A DNA stretch of 64,000 bases from Haemaphysalis longicornis (Eukaryota > Arthropoda > Arachnida > Ixodida > Ixodidae): positions 63,741,878 through 63,805,877 of the forward strand of contig CM023454.1 of NCBI GenBank assembly GCA_013339765.2, in the 5' to 3' direction. The notes below the pieces were generated by a model. It did no database searches. It saw only the letters and a list, made by a program, of their open reading frames with translations, and had not been told where the DNA came from. Below, one piece after another: positions 22,132 to 35,801 of the stretch (position 1 is the stretch's first letter; each line of letters begins with the position of its first letter). The position numbers and the translations under genes were made by a program.

Positions 22132-25100
22132 GCGTCTGATGTGGCATTTTTGGTACGTGTAAACAGCACATAATGTTCTTGAAAGCAGACTCTTTGAGGG
22201 CAGCAACCTTTGTGCGTCAATGACCGGCGACCAAAACGGGCCACCACGTTGGGTAGCTTTCCCTGAGAACACACGTACAAGTGACACCTGCGCAGAAACT
22301 GGCAGTTGCGGCGCAGCCTCTCCAGCCCCATTTATGCGCTGCATCCGTAATCGACGGCAGCCTGACCTGTTGAGGTAACAGTGATATGGTTGCAATGAGT
22401 AACTGCATATTTTGTTGTACGTATGTTTTACCAAGGTGCAAAGTCAAAGGAAATTTTGCGTACAGAGGACAATAATGTTACATCTGCCGCACAGCATATT
22501 GCGGTGTTTAGCATTGTGTGGGATCATGCGATCTGCTTATTAAATCTGAGTGCCTGTTTGTGTGGTGGTGAAGCACTTGTGGCAGCTGAATAGGCGTGTT
22601 CATGTTCCTCACTTGTTCCTTGTACTGACACGAATCCCGGCGTCAAATAAAGCATTAAGCCACTGGCCCCAAGTCATGTTGCCTCCATCATTTTCAATAC
22701 CAACAATCTTACAGTTAATTCGATATTGACATATTTAGGTTCTCTTTGCAGCGACCTTAATAAAGGAAGCTTCACTATGTAATTAAAAAAGAGCAACTAG
22801 ATTTCAATGGGGTTCCCTCCGATGTAACGATAGATAGAAATAGATATATGTCAATGGATTGCGGAAACTGCTCCTGAACATAAATGGCATGTGACATATG
22901 GCGGGAGCTGTCAATTTTACGATATTTTGCTCTTTATAGTGCCCTTTCCGGTTAGCAGTTTTTACAAAATTCATGTTTAAAGTTGTATATAGAATATTTG
23001 TAACCGTTTCGGTAATGTTGAATGTATATAACTTTGTAATAATTGACAAAATACTGGCGAGCAAAAAATTTGCTTTCAATGTTTTAGAACAACCTTATTA
23101 ACATCTTTGAATAAAACAATTATCTTTAGTACGACCCCCTCCCAGTCAAAGAACTGTATAAAAAGTCTCGCTAGATTTTTACACCAATTGCGACGAAATC
23201 ACCTCAGCGGCATATTTAGAAGGATTCACTGGTAAGCTGTGCAAAGGGCAGTGTAAGGCCGCTCACATTCTTGAAGCTACGTGTAAAGTATTTGAGAGCT
23301 GAAATGCGCGCTTGTGTAGTTATCACGCCTGCGAGGTGAAACTCTCCCCCTGCTTTTTTGCAGTCACTGCAAAATGGCATGTATGGACAGTTTTCATTAG
23401 ACGAAGTAGAGTGATGACGTAACCTGGGAGGGAAATCGAAGCAGCATCGTTCACAGTTCTCTTCACACGTGCCTAAGGACGTTGAAGTTGTGGTGTGTTA
23501 GTCATGGAAGGGGCCCCGACACTTTTGATCCTGCTGAAACCTGACCACTTTGTTGGCCACAAAAATTTTGCATGCCGCTAGGTTGTGCCTCATTTCTCTG
23601 CTGACCGGAAGAAATGTGAGACAAAAAAAATGTTAGAGAAAGGAGGAAGCCAGCGTTTGCTCCCGCTGTCTGGTCATTTGTGCGTTAAATACTCGTATAT
23701 AAATTTGTAGCGCTGCACACAAACTGTGACCTTTGATAATTTGTATCAGGATGGGCTATTTGTATCAGGAAGGGAAGTAAAGGCTGTTTGATAAATTAAA
23801 CCGCGACTGTCTGCGAAATCCGCATGTAAAACGTTGTGCGTTCCGCACACATTTGGAAAATGTTTAGGAAAATTTGGCACGTGTGGCAAAATATCACGAA
23901 ACAAGGGGTGGAAAGTAGAAACGGCATCCTGGTATCATCATCTTCCTCAGTGGCAAAACCCTACCCACTAAACGAGCAAAGTATTCCCTGCTGTTTCACC
24001 CCGCACCAGGCTTGCGCAATCCACAAGTTCCCTCCTTGTCCCTTGTATTCCTTTTAAACGGACGAAGCCTAGTCCAAATTTACGTTACTTTACTTATCTA
24101 CTCGATACTCGCTTGTAGCGGAATCCTCAATGCAACCAATGACATACTAAGCCCTTTCGTTTACCCCTACTGCAAGTCTTCCGCGACCACATAACAACCA
24201 ATAATGATTCCGAGCATCCACACGGATCAAGTTTTCAAACGAGGAAGACTGGTCCTAACCTGCGTTACTACACTGATCGACGACAATTAATCCCGTATGA
24301 TAGCCGGGCAACCATCATTCAGTAAACTGATTTGCCTTGAGAAAATATTATTCAAAAGTATGTATTACCGACAAAGATTGACTTCGAGATAAAAGGTGTT
24401 GATGATCTGGATAATTTCAAAGAAGATTTTTATGGAGCAAACAAACTGGAATCTTGTATGTTGTAGGCAAAATGTAAAATCTAGTGGCGGTTGCCGGATT
24501 TAGAAAGGAACTTTGTACGGGCTAGTTGGAATGGTTTTGAATTCAATAATAACGTCACCTGTATATTTTTACGACGACAGAGGCAGTGGAAAATACAAAA
24601 CCAAATGATGGTGCGCAACATCGAAAACATGTTAGCAAGGAAACATTCAAGAAATGACATTTAAATTACAAAAAAAACGTTCAGCCAACGACATTGAAAA
24701 ATAGCCTATAAAACAAAACAGTAACGCTCACATCAACAAATTTGCGCAAGATAACGGAAACAATGAAAAAACTTCAACAAATATATCACTCTTAAACACA
24801 GTAATAGGAAGACGTACTTCAGAGATACGGAAGCTTTCAATTTAGGGTAAATAGAGTTGCAGCTGAGGACGAGAGAGCATGGACTCGAATACCAGAGTAT
24901 TGATCTGCAAATGCCATAACAGAGGTATGTCATTCCTTTGCGCACAAACCATACCGATGTAGTTGGCAGTAAGGTGTTTGCTGTTCTATCAGACGGGGTA
25001 GCACACGAGGCGGCGGTACCAACCACGTAAGTTCCCGTCAGGTTTCAATGCCAGATAGTAAATGGCGAGCATCAATACACTTTCGCAATTCAAGGAGCAG

Positions 25101-25261
25101 AGGAGAATCCCGACTTATTCGAGGGAGTCGCTGGAAGCGGTGATGGCACTGTTCTTCTTAAGCGGCACTCCGTTTACAGCAAATATGATGCACTGTTACG
25201 AGGTGATACTCAATCTGTCACGGATTAGTTTGCCCGAAACTCTATACCCATAAAAAGCAGA
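22132..25261. other. No recognised gene
   Basis: Three kilobases of AT-rich sequence with only short, motif-free frames on both strands. A 97-codon minus frame at 24733-25026 is unassigned. Confidence 0.35.
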
Positions 25262-26230
25262 AAAAAACTACTCTGGTTTGTTTCCACAATCCACACAAGC
25301 AAATTGATCGTAATCTACCTACTTTTCTTCATGGCTCGCGATGTAATAAATGCCAATGCTCTCCTCTTCTACCATCGCCGAATGTAATGCATTTAGGAAT
25401 TATCTTTGGCTCTGATATGACATGGAACAGTCACCTATCTATGCTCTGCAATAAACTCCGGGGCTTGTCATGTACCATGTATAACAGCCGTTTCATCCTC
25501 CCTTTACCAGTACGTAAGATTATCGTACATGCACTTGGTTACAGCATCCTGAGATAAGGAATTTCGGTATTTTTCGATTGTTCATTCACTTGCCCTTCCA
25601 AAATAAACTGTAGTCTGGAATCGTTGCTGCGAAATGTAGCTTACAATATCAACATTCCCTATGGCAATAGCGTGTTTACTGTTTTGCAATTGCCTTTTTT
25701 TGACGCATTATTTTTGCGCACTGCTATCGGCCGCCATTTTTGGAATAATGAATTTTGTTTCGTTTTTTGCCTCAAAGACTCTTGAGACGTCATCCTTTCT
25801 TTCGCATACCCCGATGTTACACGCAATTTGGTCGTTTTGTGCGCAGTTATTATGTTCCCGATATATTCAATTCTGTGCCCACTGATAACTGCTCCATTTC
25901 ATCGAAACATGCTCTCAAACTGTATTTAAGGAAAAAGGTTTCTGAAATTGAGTAATTCGGTGTTTTCTCTTTTGTATGTATGGAATATACACTGATTTAC
26001 TGATTCTGTACATTTTGCTCTTGTGTTAATTTCGGTTTTTTTTTTGTTGTTGCTTTTCCCTGTTCTCGTTTCTTTTCGCCTTCACCTTTCGTTAATTTTC
26101 TATTTTTTTTTTCTAGCTGTAATTTATAGTGTCCTGACAATTGCTGCCGGGTCCAGCCCGAAAAGCCTGTTCGGCTTGGGCTGACCAGTCATGTACTCTG
26201 TACCTCTAAGACAAATAACCCTCGATTAAT
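25262..26230 (+). pseudogene. LINE ORF2 C-terminus and 3' UTR (CR1/Jockey-like group)
   Basis: The plus-strand frame from about 25390 reads 'LGIIFGSDMTWNSHLSMLC', matching the post-RT 'YLG..ID..L.W..H' block. Next come 'NKLRGLSCTMYNSRFILPL' and 'IVHALGYSILR(stop)GISVF', then a region 'FRIPRCYTQFGRFVRSYYV' near 25800-25860 that fits the C-terminal 'R.P..RT..G.....Y..P.L.N' motif of such proteins. Several stops and frame changes break it. After 26130 the sequence GGGTCCAGCCCGAAAAGCC and on to 26220 looks like a structured 3' UTR. RT and endonuclease parts are missing, as in a 5'-truncated insertion. Confidence 0.65.
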
Positions 26231-29200
26231 ATTTTTATAATTACGGTGTTTCGCTGCAACTGGTTATCCCTGATGTTCGCTTTGGGTGGAATATGTTTGC
26301 TCCAGCCACGTAAATGTAGGGTGTATTACATAAGGTGGTTGTAAGAACCACAGCGGTGTCACTGACTATTGATCAAAGAGTTGGTCTTGCACGAACGTTT
26401 TTCCTGGCCACGAATGACCAGGAACACGACGTTTAAGGTGTTCAAGGATTTCACCTTACGGGCGCATGGTCTGTCGTAGGTCTAAAACTGAGGACACGAG
26501 CCGGAACTCCGTAATTCCGACTATAATTTGTTCTGCATCAGTCCGACGAAAGCAGCGAATATTGGACGAGTATATAATCTTAAAGCGCCGGTTCATCAAG
26601 TGATCGCAACGGGCGCATTCGGTGATGAAAACAGTGAGCCGATCGCGAAGATAACCAATGCCAGCGACTCACTCCAAGCCGAATTAACATCACTAAAGAG
26701 CAGACGTTTTCGCAGGTCATAATGCGGATGGTGTCAGAGGCTAGAACTTCGAGGTTTATCGAGCCGAGGAGAAACAATGACGTTGGGATAGCGGACAAGA
26801 GCAACGGGCGAAGAGCGTGGCTTAGGGATAGTGAGGGTCAGTCCATAGAGCAGTTTTCGGTGGCGTTGTCAAGGAAGTCAACAGTTGTCCGCTACGAAGG
26901 ATACCAGCTGTAGAAGGGGGTTGTCCCTTTGTCAAACACACACGCTAAGAACGCTAACATTTTGGTGATTTACGCTTTATAGGTTCAGCGAAACTCATAG
27001 CGGTAATATCTGCTTACAACGTTAGTTTGCCGATGTCAAAAGGCATTCTCAATGTGCTTCATTATTACCTACACCCCTGCCTAGGGTTGTTCAGCAGAAT
27101 AAGCGAAAGCGGTGGAAAAGGTTTTCTCTTACCTTGGGCTGTAACAGGGGCTTGGTGGAGGCGCTTTGGGACGTCTCTTAAAGCACGGAAGCACGCCGTC
27201 TTTGCTTTGCACGACGCGGGGCACGGCTCACGCGGCTAACGCTCGTAGTGCTTGTAGCATTGTAGCAGGTTGCCACGCGTTGGGAGAAATAGCACTTAAC
27301 TCACTTCGGCCGCGTCGAGCAGTTTCTGTGGACGACAACTCAGCGCTTTTTTTTTCAGTACCGGGCAAATGCATTAATTGTTACAAATATTTTAGAACTT
27401 GTTTCCTTCGGCGAAGATGAGGAATGCCACAAAACGACTGCGGTTATGAAGATGCTGTAGATGAGGTATCCGGATAAAAACCCAAGTTTCTAACGTGCAC
27501 TAACAACGTGCAGCTAGCGCGACTTCCTTGCATTTCGCTTCTAATGAAATGCGGCGTCTGCTACCGGGATCAAGCCAAAGTCTCCCGTCTCCCTATATTC
27601 AAACATTCTTGCCACCTAACCCGGCGTTGGGCATTCTCAGTCTGAAACCACACACAAAATTGCTTAGCTAGTGGCAACAAAGGGTACGACTGCTGTGGCG
27701 TAATAACTAGGCAGGCAGGAAGCGCAACGAATTATATATATATCAGGATTCTATTGCCGCAGACTGGCGTGGGACCAGACCAGGACTCTGTCGAAGGGTA
27801 GGATGATCGTGCAGTGTGCGTGAGAGTCTCTTGCGGGCAACTGCTTAGACCGTCTCGAGGATGTGCGGTATTCATACGTACGAAAAAGCCAACAGACATC
27901 GGTTCTAAAGTCGCGGTTCGAAAACCTGGCCGCTGTCGCCGGAACTCCGTGGAGGCGGAATGCACAGACACCGATACGCTTGGTAATGCCAGTGTTCAAA
28001 AAATAAATCCTGGTCCTCGAAATGTTACGGTGGCATCATGTACAGGGTGCCCCGTTAAACTAAACAAAACCGTACAGTTTTGTTTCGAAGAATAGATACG
28101 TTTAGCTAGGATCGTGACAGTGAAAAGACGAAGCGGTGTTTCACGAACGCATAAACTGCAAAATGCACCGCAGTGAGTGAAGCGTAGTTGTCCGCAACGC
28201 TGTCGCAAAGCATCAAACCCTACAATCTTGCCGCCAGTTAGACGCGCCTCAGAACAACACAAGCACGGTGTGCTCCCTAGAATTAGCAGATGAAGGAAAG
28301 CCCCGCCTCCAAGCGCGTGTGCGCCTGGGCCGTTTAACGTCGATGCGCGAGAGCGGTTTCTGAGCTTCGCAACGTTTTCTCGCTTCGCCGATTTCAGACC
28401 CTGCACATTCCCTGATGTTCTAAGCTATATTTGTTATCCTCAGAACAAAGGTTTTGGGATGGTCCTGTCCCGAACGCTCCGTATGCATGAACTGAGCGCC
28501 AGGGGCAGCAGAGGGTCTACTATTTTATTCCAGTTTTACCAGCCGAAGCATAAACAACACTGATGTGCTCGAAGAACAAACCTACTAAGCAGAAGCTGGC
28601 TGCTCAATAAGAATAGTATGATAGAACTTTGAGAGAGTTGATTCATTTTATTCGATAATATTTTTGTAGTTTGATGAGTAAAATGAGTGTTCGTTTTCGT
28701 CCCAAGAAAACACCTCAGAATTTCTTTCTTTTCTGACCGTTTATCTGTACGTTTTTTCTTTGCGCCCAAATGAATGGAGTTAATCGAGATTTCATAAGGC
28801 CTAAGGTAAGGTTCTGGCCCAATACCACCCCTTCTAAGGCGAAGGCTTAGGTAATTTGATGTGTTCAGTGTAAACATGTGCTTGCCTGCGCAGCTAGCAC
28901 GCTTGGTGCACCACGCTGCAATTGGCGTTCACACGTGGCCTTGTTGAATGAGTTACATAAAATTTATACGCCATCCACATATATTTAATAAATAGATGGT
29001 GGCCGTTTATTTAAAATTTAGTTCATTTTTACTACACCCCACAAGCAGTTTGAGAAACTCCTTTGTGACACGCAATTTTCCTGAACGTGTACACGAGCAT
29101 GCATGCTGTCAACTCTGTGACGAATGCTTATTTTCGACGTGTAACTTCCAAGCGTGTATAACATGTTACCCGAAGCGCAAATATTTTGAGGTAGCTAAGT

Positions 29201-30238
29201 ATGCCGTTCCACCACGACTTATTGTCAGCATTTCCAATGTGCAAAAATACCGTCACGCAATACTCCTATTGTATGCGATCTTCATGCACGTACTGCTTTT
29301 GTGTGATGGTATTGCAACAAGGTGCTCGTTTGTAGATGAAGTCTGTTTTACATCTTCTCGAGTAGCTTGCGTAGGCAGGTGGTTAGTGGAGTGGGTCGAT
29401 CACTCCCTGGGTCGATCAGTCGCGGGGACGTCGCATTCTTCCCCTTAATAAGAAAAAAATTCTAATGTGGACTCCTTGGAAGATATAGAAAACCACACCA
29501 AACGTCATATTTGATTGTATGAGATAAAGAATGTTCCAACAGCAGCTGGACGTTGGTGTTGTTTAATTGGGCATGTGATGTGGTCTGCGCCCAGAAAAGA
29601 ATGAGGTCTACACACGCTCTGATCTGCTCTCCGCTTACGACGCTCAACTTCATGGTATAGGAAGTGCTTATCCTATTGCTATTTTATACGAGCGCTTTTC
29701 TCAGGATGTTTTATGTTTCATGAAAGTGTTTGTGTAGTGTTCCGAAACAGCCATACGTTCGAAGTGTTTATTTAGTGCCTAATTACGCCTTTCGCGTTGT
29801 GTATGCCCAGTTGTGTATTCCAGGACTGGTTGTTTGCTTGCACTGAATCTTTCGGTTTTTGCATTCATGCCCGAAACTTCTCTTGGTCTGTGTATGAAAT
29901 CAATAATTTTGAAAAAGGCGGCCAGCTGTGTCCTTTTGCCTGACTGTGCGCACTCGCACCTTGAGCTTTTGCGCATTTGACTATGAGGTTATCGCTTGCC
30001 CTGTATTATCAAATAATACGGCGGGATCTGTTCTGGTCCTCTCGATAACACCGACACTACTCACTTGTCAAAGACGTTCTTGAGGGTCGCAAGTAAATCC
30101 CGTAGGATGACTTTTTCTGTGTCATTGAGGATGTTTGCTGTGCGTGTTTCAGTTACCTCTTCCCCTTCAGATGTGCTATTGATATTTCGTATATTTTTGA
30201 TGTTTTGTTAATGTATATTAAGCGCTTTGGTTTAGTTA
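26231..30238. other. No recognised gene
   Basis: Short frames only, the longest being 150 codons at 28996-29448 with no motif. TACAGGGTGCCCCGTTAAAC at 28039-28058 resembles a MITE terminus, but no partner end was found. Confidence 0.35.
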
Positions 30239-30242
30239 ATAT

Positions 30243-30456
30243 TGTCACGAGGAGACGAAGAAGGGCGGAGTAGGGTATGCGCCGCTGTGGGCCCGATGAA
30301 GGACGACGAAGAAGAGCTGTATGTGGGGCGTGCAACCTGGGCAAACGCTCTGCAGCAGCTGTCTTGTAAATAATGTAAATAGGTTATTTCGTACTCTAAA
30401 TAGATCGCATCGTCATCCTCCATGGTTCGCCTCATTCCTTCTACCACCACGTAACA
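30243..30456 (+). repeat. Left LTR
   Basis: 214 bp, TGTCACGAGG to CGTAACA. It has the TGTCACG start of the gypsy LTRs at 3832 and 8664 but otherwise differs. Confidence 0.65.
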
Positions 30457-30459
30457 TTT

Positions 30460-30471
30460 TGGTGGAGGTGC
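30460..30471 (+). promoter_or_regulatory. Candidate primer-binding site
   Basis: TGGTGGAGGTGC, identical to 4068-4079 and also just inside an LTR. Confidence 0.55.
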
Positions 30472-30570
30472 GGCTGCCCGATGCCCGACTAGTACGCCGC
30501 CGACATCACTGACTGCTTCGCCTTGTTTTGGTGTTGTCAACTCGCAATGGCATCGGGTCGATGCCAGCTT

Positions 30571-30587
30571 GGAGGGGGGGGGGGCAA
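30571..30587 (+). promoter_or_regulatory. Polypurine tract
   Basis: A GGA followed by eleven G, then CAA, ending directly at the TGCCACG start of the right LTR. Confidence 0.6.
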
Positions 30588-30817
30588 TGCCACGACTGTA
30601 AGGTTGATTCCGTTCTCAGTGGAATCCTGTCAGGGATTTTGATAATGCATCAAAGAAGAAGAAGAAGGTTTCGGGCCGCTTGGGGGCCAAGGGAGGAAGA
30701 CGAGAAAGAAGTCGAAGCTGACTTGGTCTGGCTTGCTGTCGGGCACAAGTTCGCCTTTTAGAATAAACTCTCTCTTTCCACCTGGTACAACCCTCAACGT
30801 GTGAGGTCACCGTTACA
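30588..30817 (+). repeat. Right LTR
   Basis: 230 bp. GAATAAA near 30761 could be the polyadenylation signal of the LTR. Confidence 0.6.
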
Positions 30818-30821
30818 ATAT

Positions 30822-33800
30822 ATATATGGGAAGCTGAAACGTTTCAACTCTTTGATAGTTCATTGTGTTTGTGAGCTGGTCATTGGCTAATAGGCGTTTG
30901 CCCAACTCACACTCAAGAGCTGGACAGAGAACGGCAGAGGCAATGGACAAGTAAATGTGAAATAATTGTTGTATCAAAACATAGGGCTTGCGAGCTGTTT
31001 CTAATGAGAAGGCATGCTCCTGACAAAGTGTAAAACTTTTCAGTCAGGCTATATCGGGCCTTCCTGCAGAAAGAGCCCAGATTTGTTAAGGCGCATTGAA
31101 GTCTCCAATAAAATTCAAATAAGGTTCAGCTAGTGAATCTGCCAGCCATCCAAAATCAGAACAGGTAGCTCGAAATCAGGATAGATGTAAAGGGATCATA
31201 ATGTTTATAATTGGTTAAATATTATTGCACACATTGCAGCGGCTTTAATGACAGTGTATGTATTGCTAGTATTATATGCTACTGACTTCAGCGAAACCAT
31301 AGCCACACATCCAGTGAAATATCTGCTGCCGCCTTTGCCCTATCCAATAACCAAAAATTTATTCTTCAAGTGTATGTATTTTCTGTTTGAATGTTTTTTT
31401 CCCCGCAGACACGCTGCTCTCTTGTCTATCAAACATAAACAACCATTGAAGAAGATCGATAGAGTTTTCTTGCCCTCAGCTGAGGTTCCGATTATATGTT
31501 TGTAGCGCATAAATTATGTAATTCTGTATGTTCTGTGTATTTTCTGTTGGCCAGTGATTCTTGTGATTTCGGCTTTCTCTGTAGACAATCACGATGAAAC
31601 CGCTCCCTTGCACATCGGCGCAGGTAGAATTGGTCCGACGACGCGGTCGTATTTCGGTATCCTCGGATTACACTAATGGTCAGACTGCTTGAAGCGCACA
31701 GCTCTTTTGATGCGTTCTACTGCAACTGCCTCCGGCATAATTGTCAGCGGTGCTACGAATGTGGAAGAAGTGCAAGAGGTGCCACGGGTAGCGCAGGTGG
31801 TGTAGCACGAGTTGGGGCCATTGCGGGCCCTTCTGTATCAGTCCCTAAATTCCTTAGCTATGCACAGAACAGTGAAGCATGAAAGGTGAAGCAGAAACAA
31901 AGAAGGAGAAAACAAATGGAATGGTGGAAAAGGATGGCGTAAATTGCGTCAAAATACAAGCTCACCGATGCGATTTGAAGAAGAATGATGAAATTCGCTA
32001 ACTATCGACTGCACGGGCGATTGAAGGTTCCACAAGAGGATGAAGAGGTGACCTGTTTTTTTTTTCTGCATAACGTTGGTCTTGGTCTTCGCAATCGATA
32101 TCTTTAGTAAAGAACAGTTCCCGTAAATCACGCGAGCGGTGCTTCTTCCACTGATTGACAAAAAGGGCATCTTCTAGGAAACGCAGAAGAAAAGGTTGAG
32201 AACACCCGCCTGGACAACATGTTTTGTAGATGTGTAACATAGATAAACACGAGTAATTTAGCGAAACCGTCACCCCGATGACACTCCGGCCTTAACAGGC
32301 GTGATCCATTGCGCTATTTGAAACCTTTACCGCCAGTGCTTTCATGTCGATACAACATTACACTACGGAATTCTCTGTAACAGAGGAGGCCAACGTAGGT
32401 TCGTTTGGACTTACGGGAAGTTGGGTTGTGGGGTTATCCGAAAAAAAAACACTCATAGTCCGAATTTTAGGGAAGTTATTTAAGCCAGTTATTCCGTGAA
32501 GGTTTGGTAAACCTGCCCAGCTACAGAAGCATGATAGGTAAAATCAATTTTTCAGTGAGGCAATACCGTACCCAGACGGATAACTCATAAATGGTCCTCG
32601 ACAAACATTTTCCCCACCCACATCCTTCAACGTGGCGGACTTGGCTAGCCTCGGACCAGATCTCGGACCAGTTGGCGTTTGTGAACCTGGCCCGGGAAAT
32701 TCTCGACGCCTAATATTGCGTTGGAATAAAGTTTTTTTCTCCTCCTGCTCCTCAAAGTCACCGACGCTACCAGCCTTGTGTGCAAGCACTATGCCCAAAA
32801 TGACATTGCAGCTCAATTGGAACGCACGTATTTTGGTAAGTGGTGCAGAAAACACGCAACATTTAGGATCTAATTTTGGAAAATCGGGACCCGTCTGAGG
32901 TAAAAGTTCAAGGAAAGGCAGAAAAACCATCCAGAATGCTGCATATCTCAAACGTTTCCGCACTCCATGCTAGCACATCATCACTGAGGCGACATAGAAA
33001 CTTTTAAAGAAAATCGATAGGCAGACTGTATTTAAACCAAAGACAAAGCGAACGCTCGGACACTCGGCTCCGTCTGATCGGAAATAACTAAACCGATATT
33101 GAACGAGGATGCCTAATATCAGCGTGGGGTTTCTAACAGAAAAGATGTACATGTTCCTTACCGTGTTCACGTTAGATAATAAAATAAAATAAATAGATTA
33201 GCTTTTTTCACGCTGCAAAGGCTTAGGGAAACATTACTAAAATTTTGGTCCCGGCTTTGATACGAATTCTTTCACAAACTGGGCTCTCTAAGCCAGAAAC
33301 GTGAACACGGATTGGACGAGCTAACAAAGAAACAGTCCTGCTCCCAAACATTATTAAAAAACCACATACGTATCCGAGTCTCGGTCGTATCGATAGGCGG
33401 TTACAACTGAGTTCGCACATGAATATGATTTATGCAGCATTTCTCCCTCTAAGAACTGACAAACTATAGCATCTCCACAGCCGTTGCAGATGCAGCAGTT
33501 TCTCATTACTGCACGTACGAGGTCGCCCGCATCGGTGCCCGTCCTTAGATGGCGTCTCAACCAAGCGGTTGCTTGTTTCATCTTCTTGCCATTAAATATA
33601 GCTACGTCCACAGTCGACCATGCATGCATGGTGGTGATTCACCCTAGTATTACATAACCACATATAATCTGCTCTGTCGGCGTATTCACGCATCCTACAA
33701 GGTCCATTAGCTACAACCATGTCTAGGCAGCCACAGTAAACTTATATAAATTTGTACTGTGCTCTCATAAAGTTGTGAATCTAAATTCAAACGGTTTTTT

Positions 33801-34633
33801 GGTCAGTAGTGAGCCAAATATATTTCTAGATGCTGGAAGGAGAACTTATACCATGTAGTGCAAGAAGAACTATTTGAGCAGAGCCTCTTCCGTAAACATT
33901 GCTGGAACAAAAATATTGCATTTATATTATAATCGTCCCAAGCAGGGCTATGATACAGGTACGAATTCCTTTAGACCCACTTATATTAGTGGGTGCGTGT
34001 GATCTTTACATGCAGGGCTGTGACGAAGGTATCAATTCCTTTCGACCCGTTTATATTATAGGGCGCGCACACGAAAGCTTGCAGATGTTGGACCTACATC
34101 AGTGCTTTCAGATCCAGTACCAGGCCTCTGTTAAATGAAAGGAGAGAAATGGATGCTTCATATGCAGCTTTTTCAGCAAAAATTTTGTACCAGCGCCCAT
34201 GTTTGGCCCGCACAGATCATAGCAACGCACGTGATCAGGAAAGCCGTAGCAGATGGAAATATCTAAGACCGGGTTTTGGTAAACGTTATTGCAGTAATAA
34301 CCGTAACGTGTTGTACAAGATACAATACCCTTCGTACTGGCACCATGAGCAGTGCCGTGGTATCGTCTTCGGTAGTCACGTGTGTTGCTTCAACGCCCAG
34401 TTCAACCTTCATGACCTGTTTCCGGAACTTCGTGCGCAATAGTACATTTTTTCTGAGCTATGAATCTGTCTGTTACAAAAAACCGAGCTAGAATAACGTG
34501 CTCTAGAAATCTCCCAAAGCACGACGTAAGAAATATTGGTCCGAAAGTTTGTACACGTTATGCTTACCTTTTACGTGATTTAAATAACTTTTTTTCAGCA
34601 CACACCGGTTTACTATAGTGCACTTTTTGCTAA
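30822..34633. other. No recognised gene
   Basis: AT-rich sequence with motif-free frames. GGAATAAAGTTTTTTTCTCC near 32725 resembles a LINE 3' terminus but lacks supporting protein motifs. Confidence 0.35.
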
Positions 34634-34826
34634 TGTGGCAACAGGAGGAAATATAAACGTCGGGCCACAGAACAACACTTATATTAGGAACACGTCAGCA
34701 GCTGACGGGCCAGCGGCAGGTATGCCTGGCCGAACGCTCAGAGTTCCAGGGAGCACTAACTGGTCGCACCACGGGGCTCGCGCAGTGAGCCCCAGAGTGG
34801 TGCTTCGTTGAGTTGATGCTGCTACA
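34634..34826 (-). repeat. 3' LTR of rearranged gypsy element
   Basis: Starts TGTAGCAGCATCAAC on the minus strand directly after CATCC and the G tract. The end at 34634 is a guess from a CA. Confidence 0.55.
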
Positions 34827-34942
34827 GGATGCCCCCCTCTAGTGGCGGAGCCGTGGGCTAAGCCGGAACGATACTTTTGGAGGTCGTCGTGTGGGTATTG
34901 TTGTCTGTTGAGGGTGGGGTGGCTGGGGAAGGTGATCCGCAC

Positions 34943-35801
34943 TTAGTAGTGTGGATTCGTTAGGTTGTGTAGAGAGCGGCTCTTCAATGAACGCTGGTTT
35001 GAGGCGATCAACAGAACTAGTGTCCCGTCTTTGCTGCCATCCAAATCTACGGTGAAATGCTTATCAGCATGGTGGATGACGCGGTAGGGTCCGTCATACG
35101 GGCGCCTAAATGGTTTGCGGGCGGCGTCACGGCGGACAAAAACGTAGGGGGACGTTGTCAGCTCGCTGGGAACATGGGCATCCGCACGCTGTTGACAGCG
35201 TGGTGCGGGCGCACGAAGAGAGCGAAACGAACCTCGTAGTTTGGTCAGGTAGTCGGTGGGATCAGGGGACGGCGATGATTCGGAATGAGTGAAAAACTCT
35301 CCCGACAGGCGGAGCGACGCCCCAAAGACCATCTCTGCGGGCGTGCAGTGTAGATCCTGCTCCAAAGTAGCCCTAAGACTCAGCAGAACCAAAGGAAGGC
35401 AGGTGCACCAATGGGTAGCGTCCGGCTTTGCCCTGAGTGCAGACTTGAGGGAGCGGTGAAAACGCTCAACAAGCCCATTGGCAATAGGGGGGTACGCTGT
35501 GGTCCGAAAGCAGGAAGTGCCAAGATGGGTCAGAAGGTTCTTGAAGAGTTCTTGACTCGAACTGGCGACCTCGGTCGGTGGTAATAGTTGTTGGGACAGC
35601 ATAGCGGGAAACCCAACCGGCAACGAAGGCGTTGACGATGGTTTCACTACGCATGTCGGGAAGAGGGAACGCCTCGGGCCAACGCGTGAACCGATCCACG
35701 CAAGTTAGTAGGTATGTGTGGCCTTTTGAAGGAGGCCAGGGGGCGCTAACTGCTCGCTCCACGAGGCTCGCGCAGTGAGCCCCAGAATGGTGCTTTGTCA
35801 T
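34943..35801 (-). pseudogene. Gypsy integrase core and C-terminus
   Basis: The frame 35801-35466 gives 'TYLLTCVDRFTRWPEAFPL' with the first catalytic Asp and 'ITTDRGRQFES' with the second. The continuation is one frame over, in 35647-34943: 'TTAYPPIANGLVERFHRSLK', with the catalytic Glu, then the 'TPAEMVFG..LRLP(S)GEF' block and the C-terminal 'VFVRRDA..KPFRRPYDGPYRV' domain. It ends TNPHY at 34943. One frameshift near 35520 separates the catalytic Asp pair from the Glu. The first 19 codons of the right-hand frame extend into LTR sequence. The zinc-binding domain is missing. The C-terminal type differs from the element at 3832, so this is another gypsy lineage. Confidence 0.88.

Larger units (their letters stand above)
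30243..30817 (+). mobile_element. Collapsed gypsy-type LTR element with unlike LTRs
   Basis: Left LTR 30243-30456 (TGTCACGAGG…CGTAACA) is followed by the same candidate primer site as the 3832 element. A 131-bp interior remains, then a G-rich polypurine tract, and a right LTR 30588-30817 (TGCCACGAC…CCGTTACA). ATAT flanks both sides (30239-30242 and 30818-30821). The order LTR, primer site, tract, LTR and the duplication argue for one insertion with nearly all coding sequence deleted. The two LTRs share layout and termini but differ too much to be twin copies. Confidence 0.65.

Noticed and set aside
28039..28058. MITE terminus TACAGGGTGCCCCGTTAAAC
   Set aside because: No inverted partner or duplication found nearby.
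32632..32740. LINE 3' end suggested by GGAATAAAGTTTTTTT
   Set aside because: No ORF2 motifs upstream and no tail; too weak.
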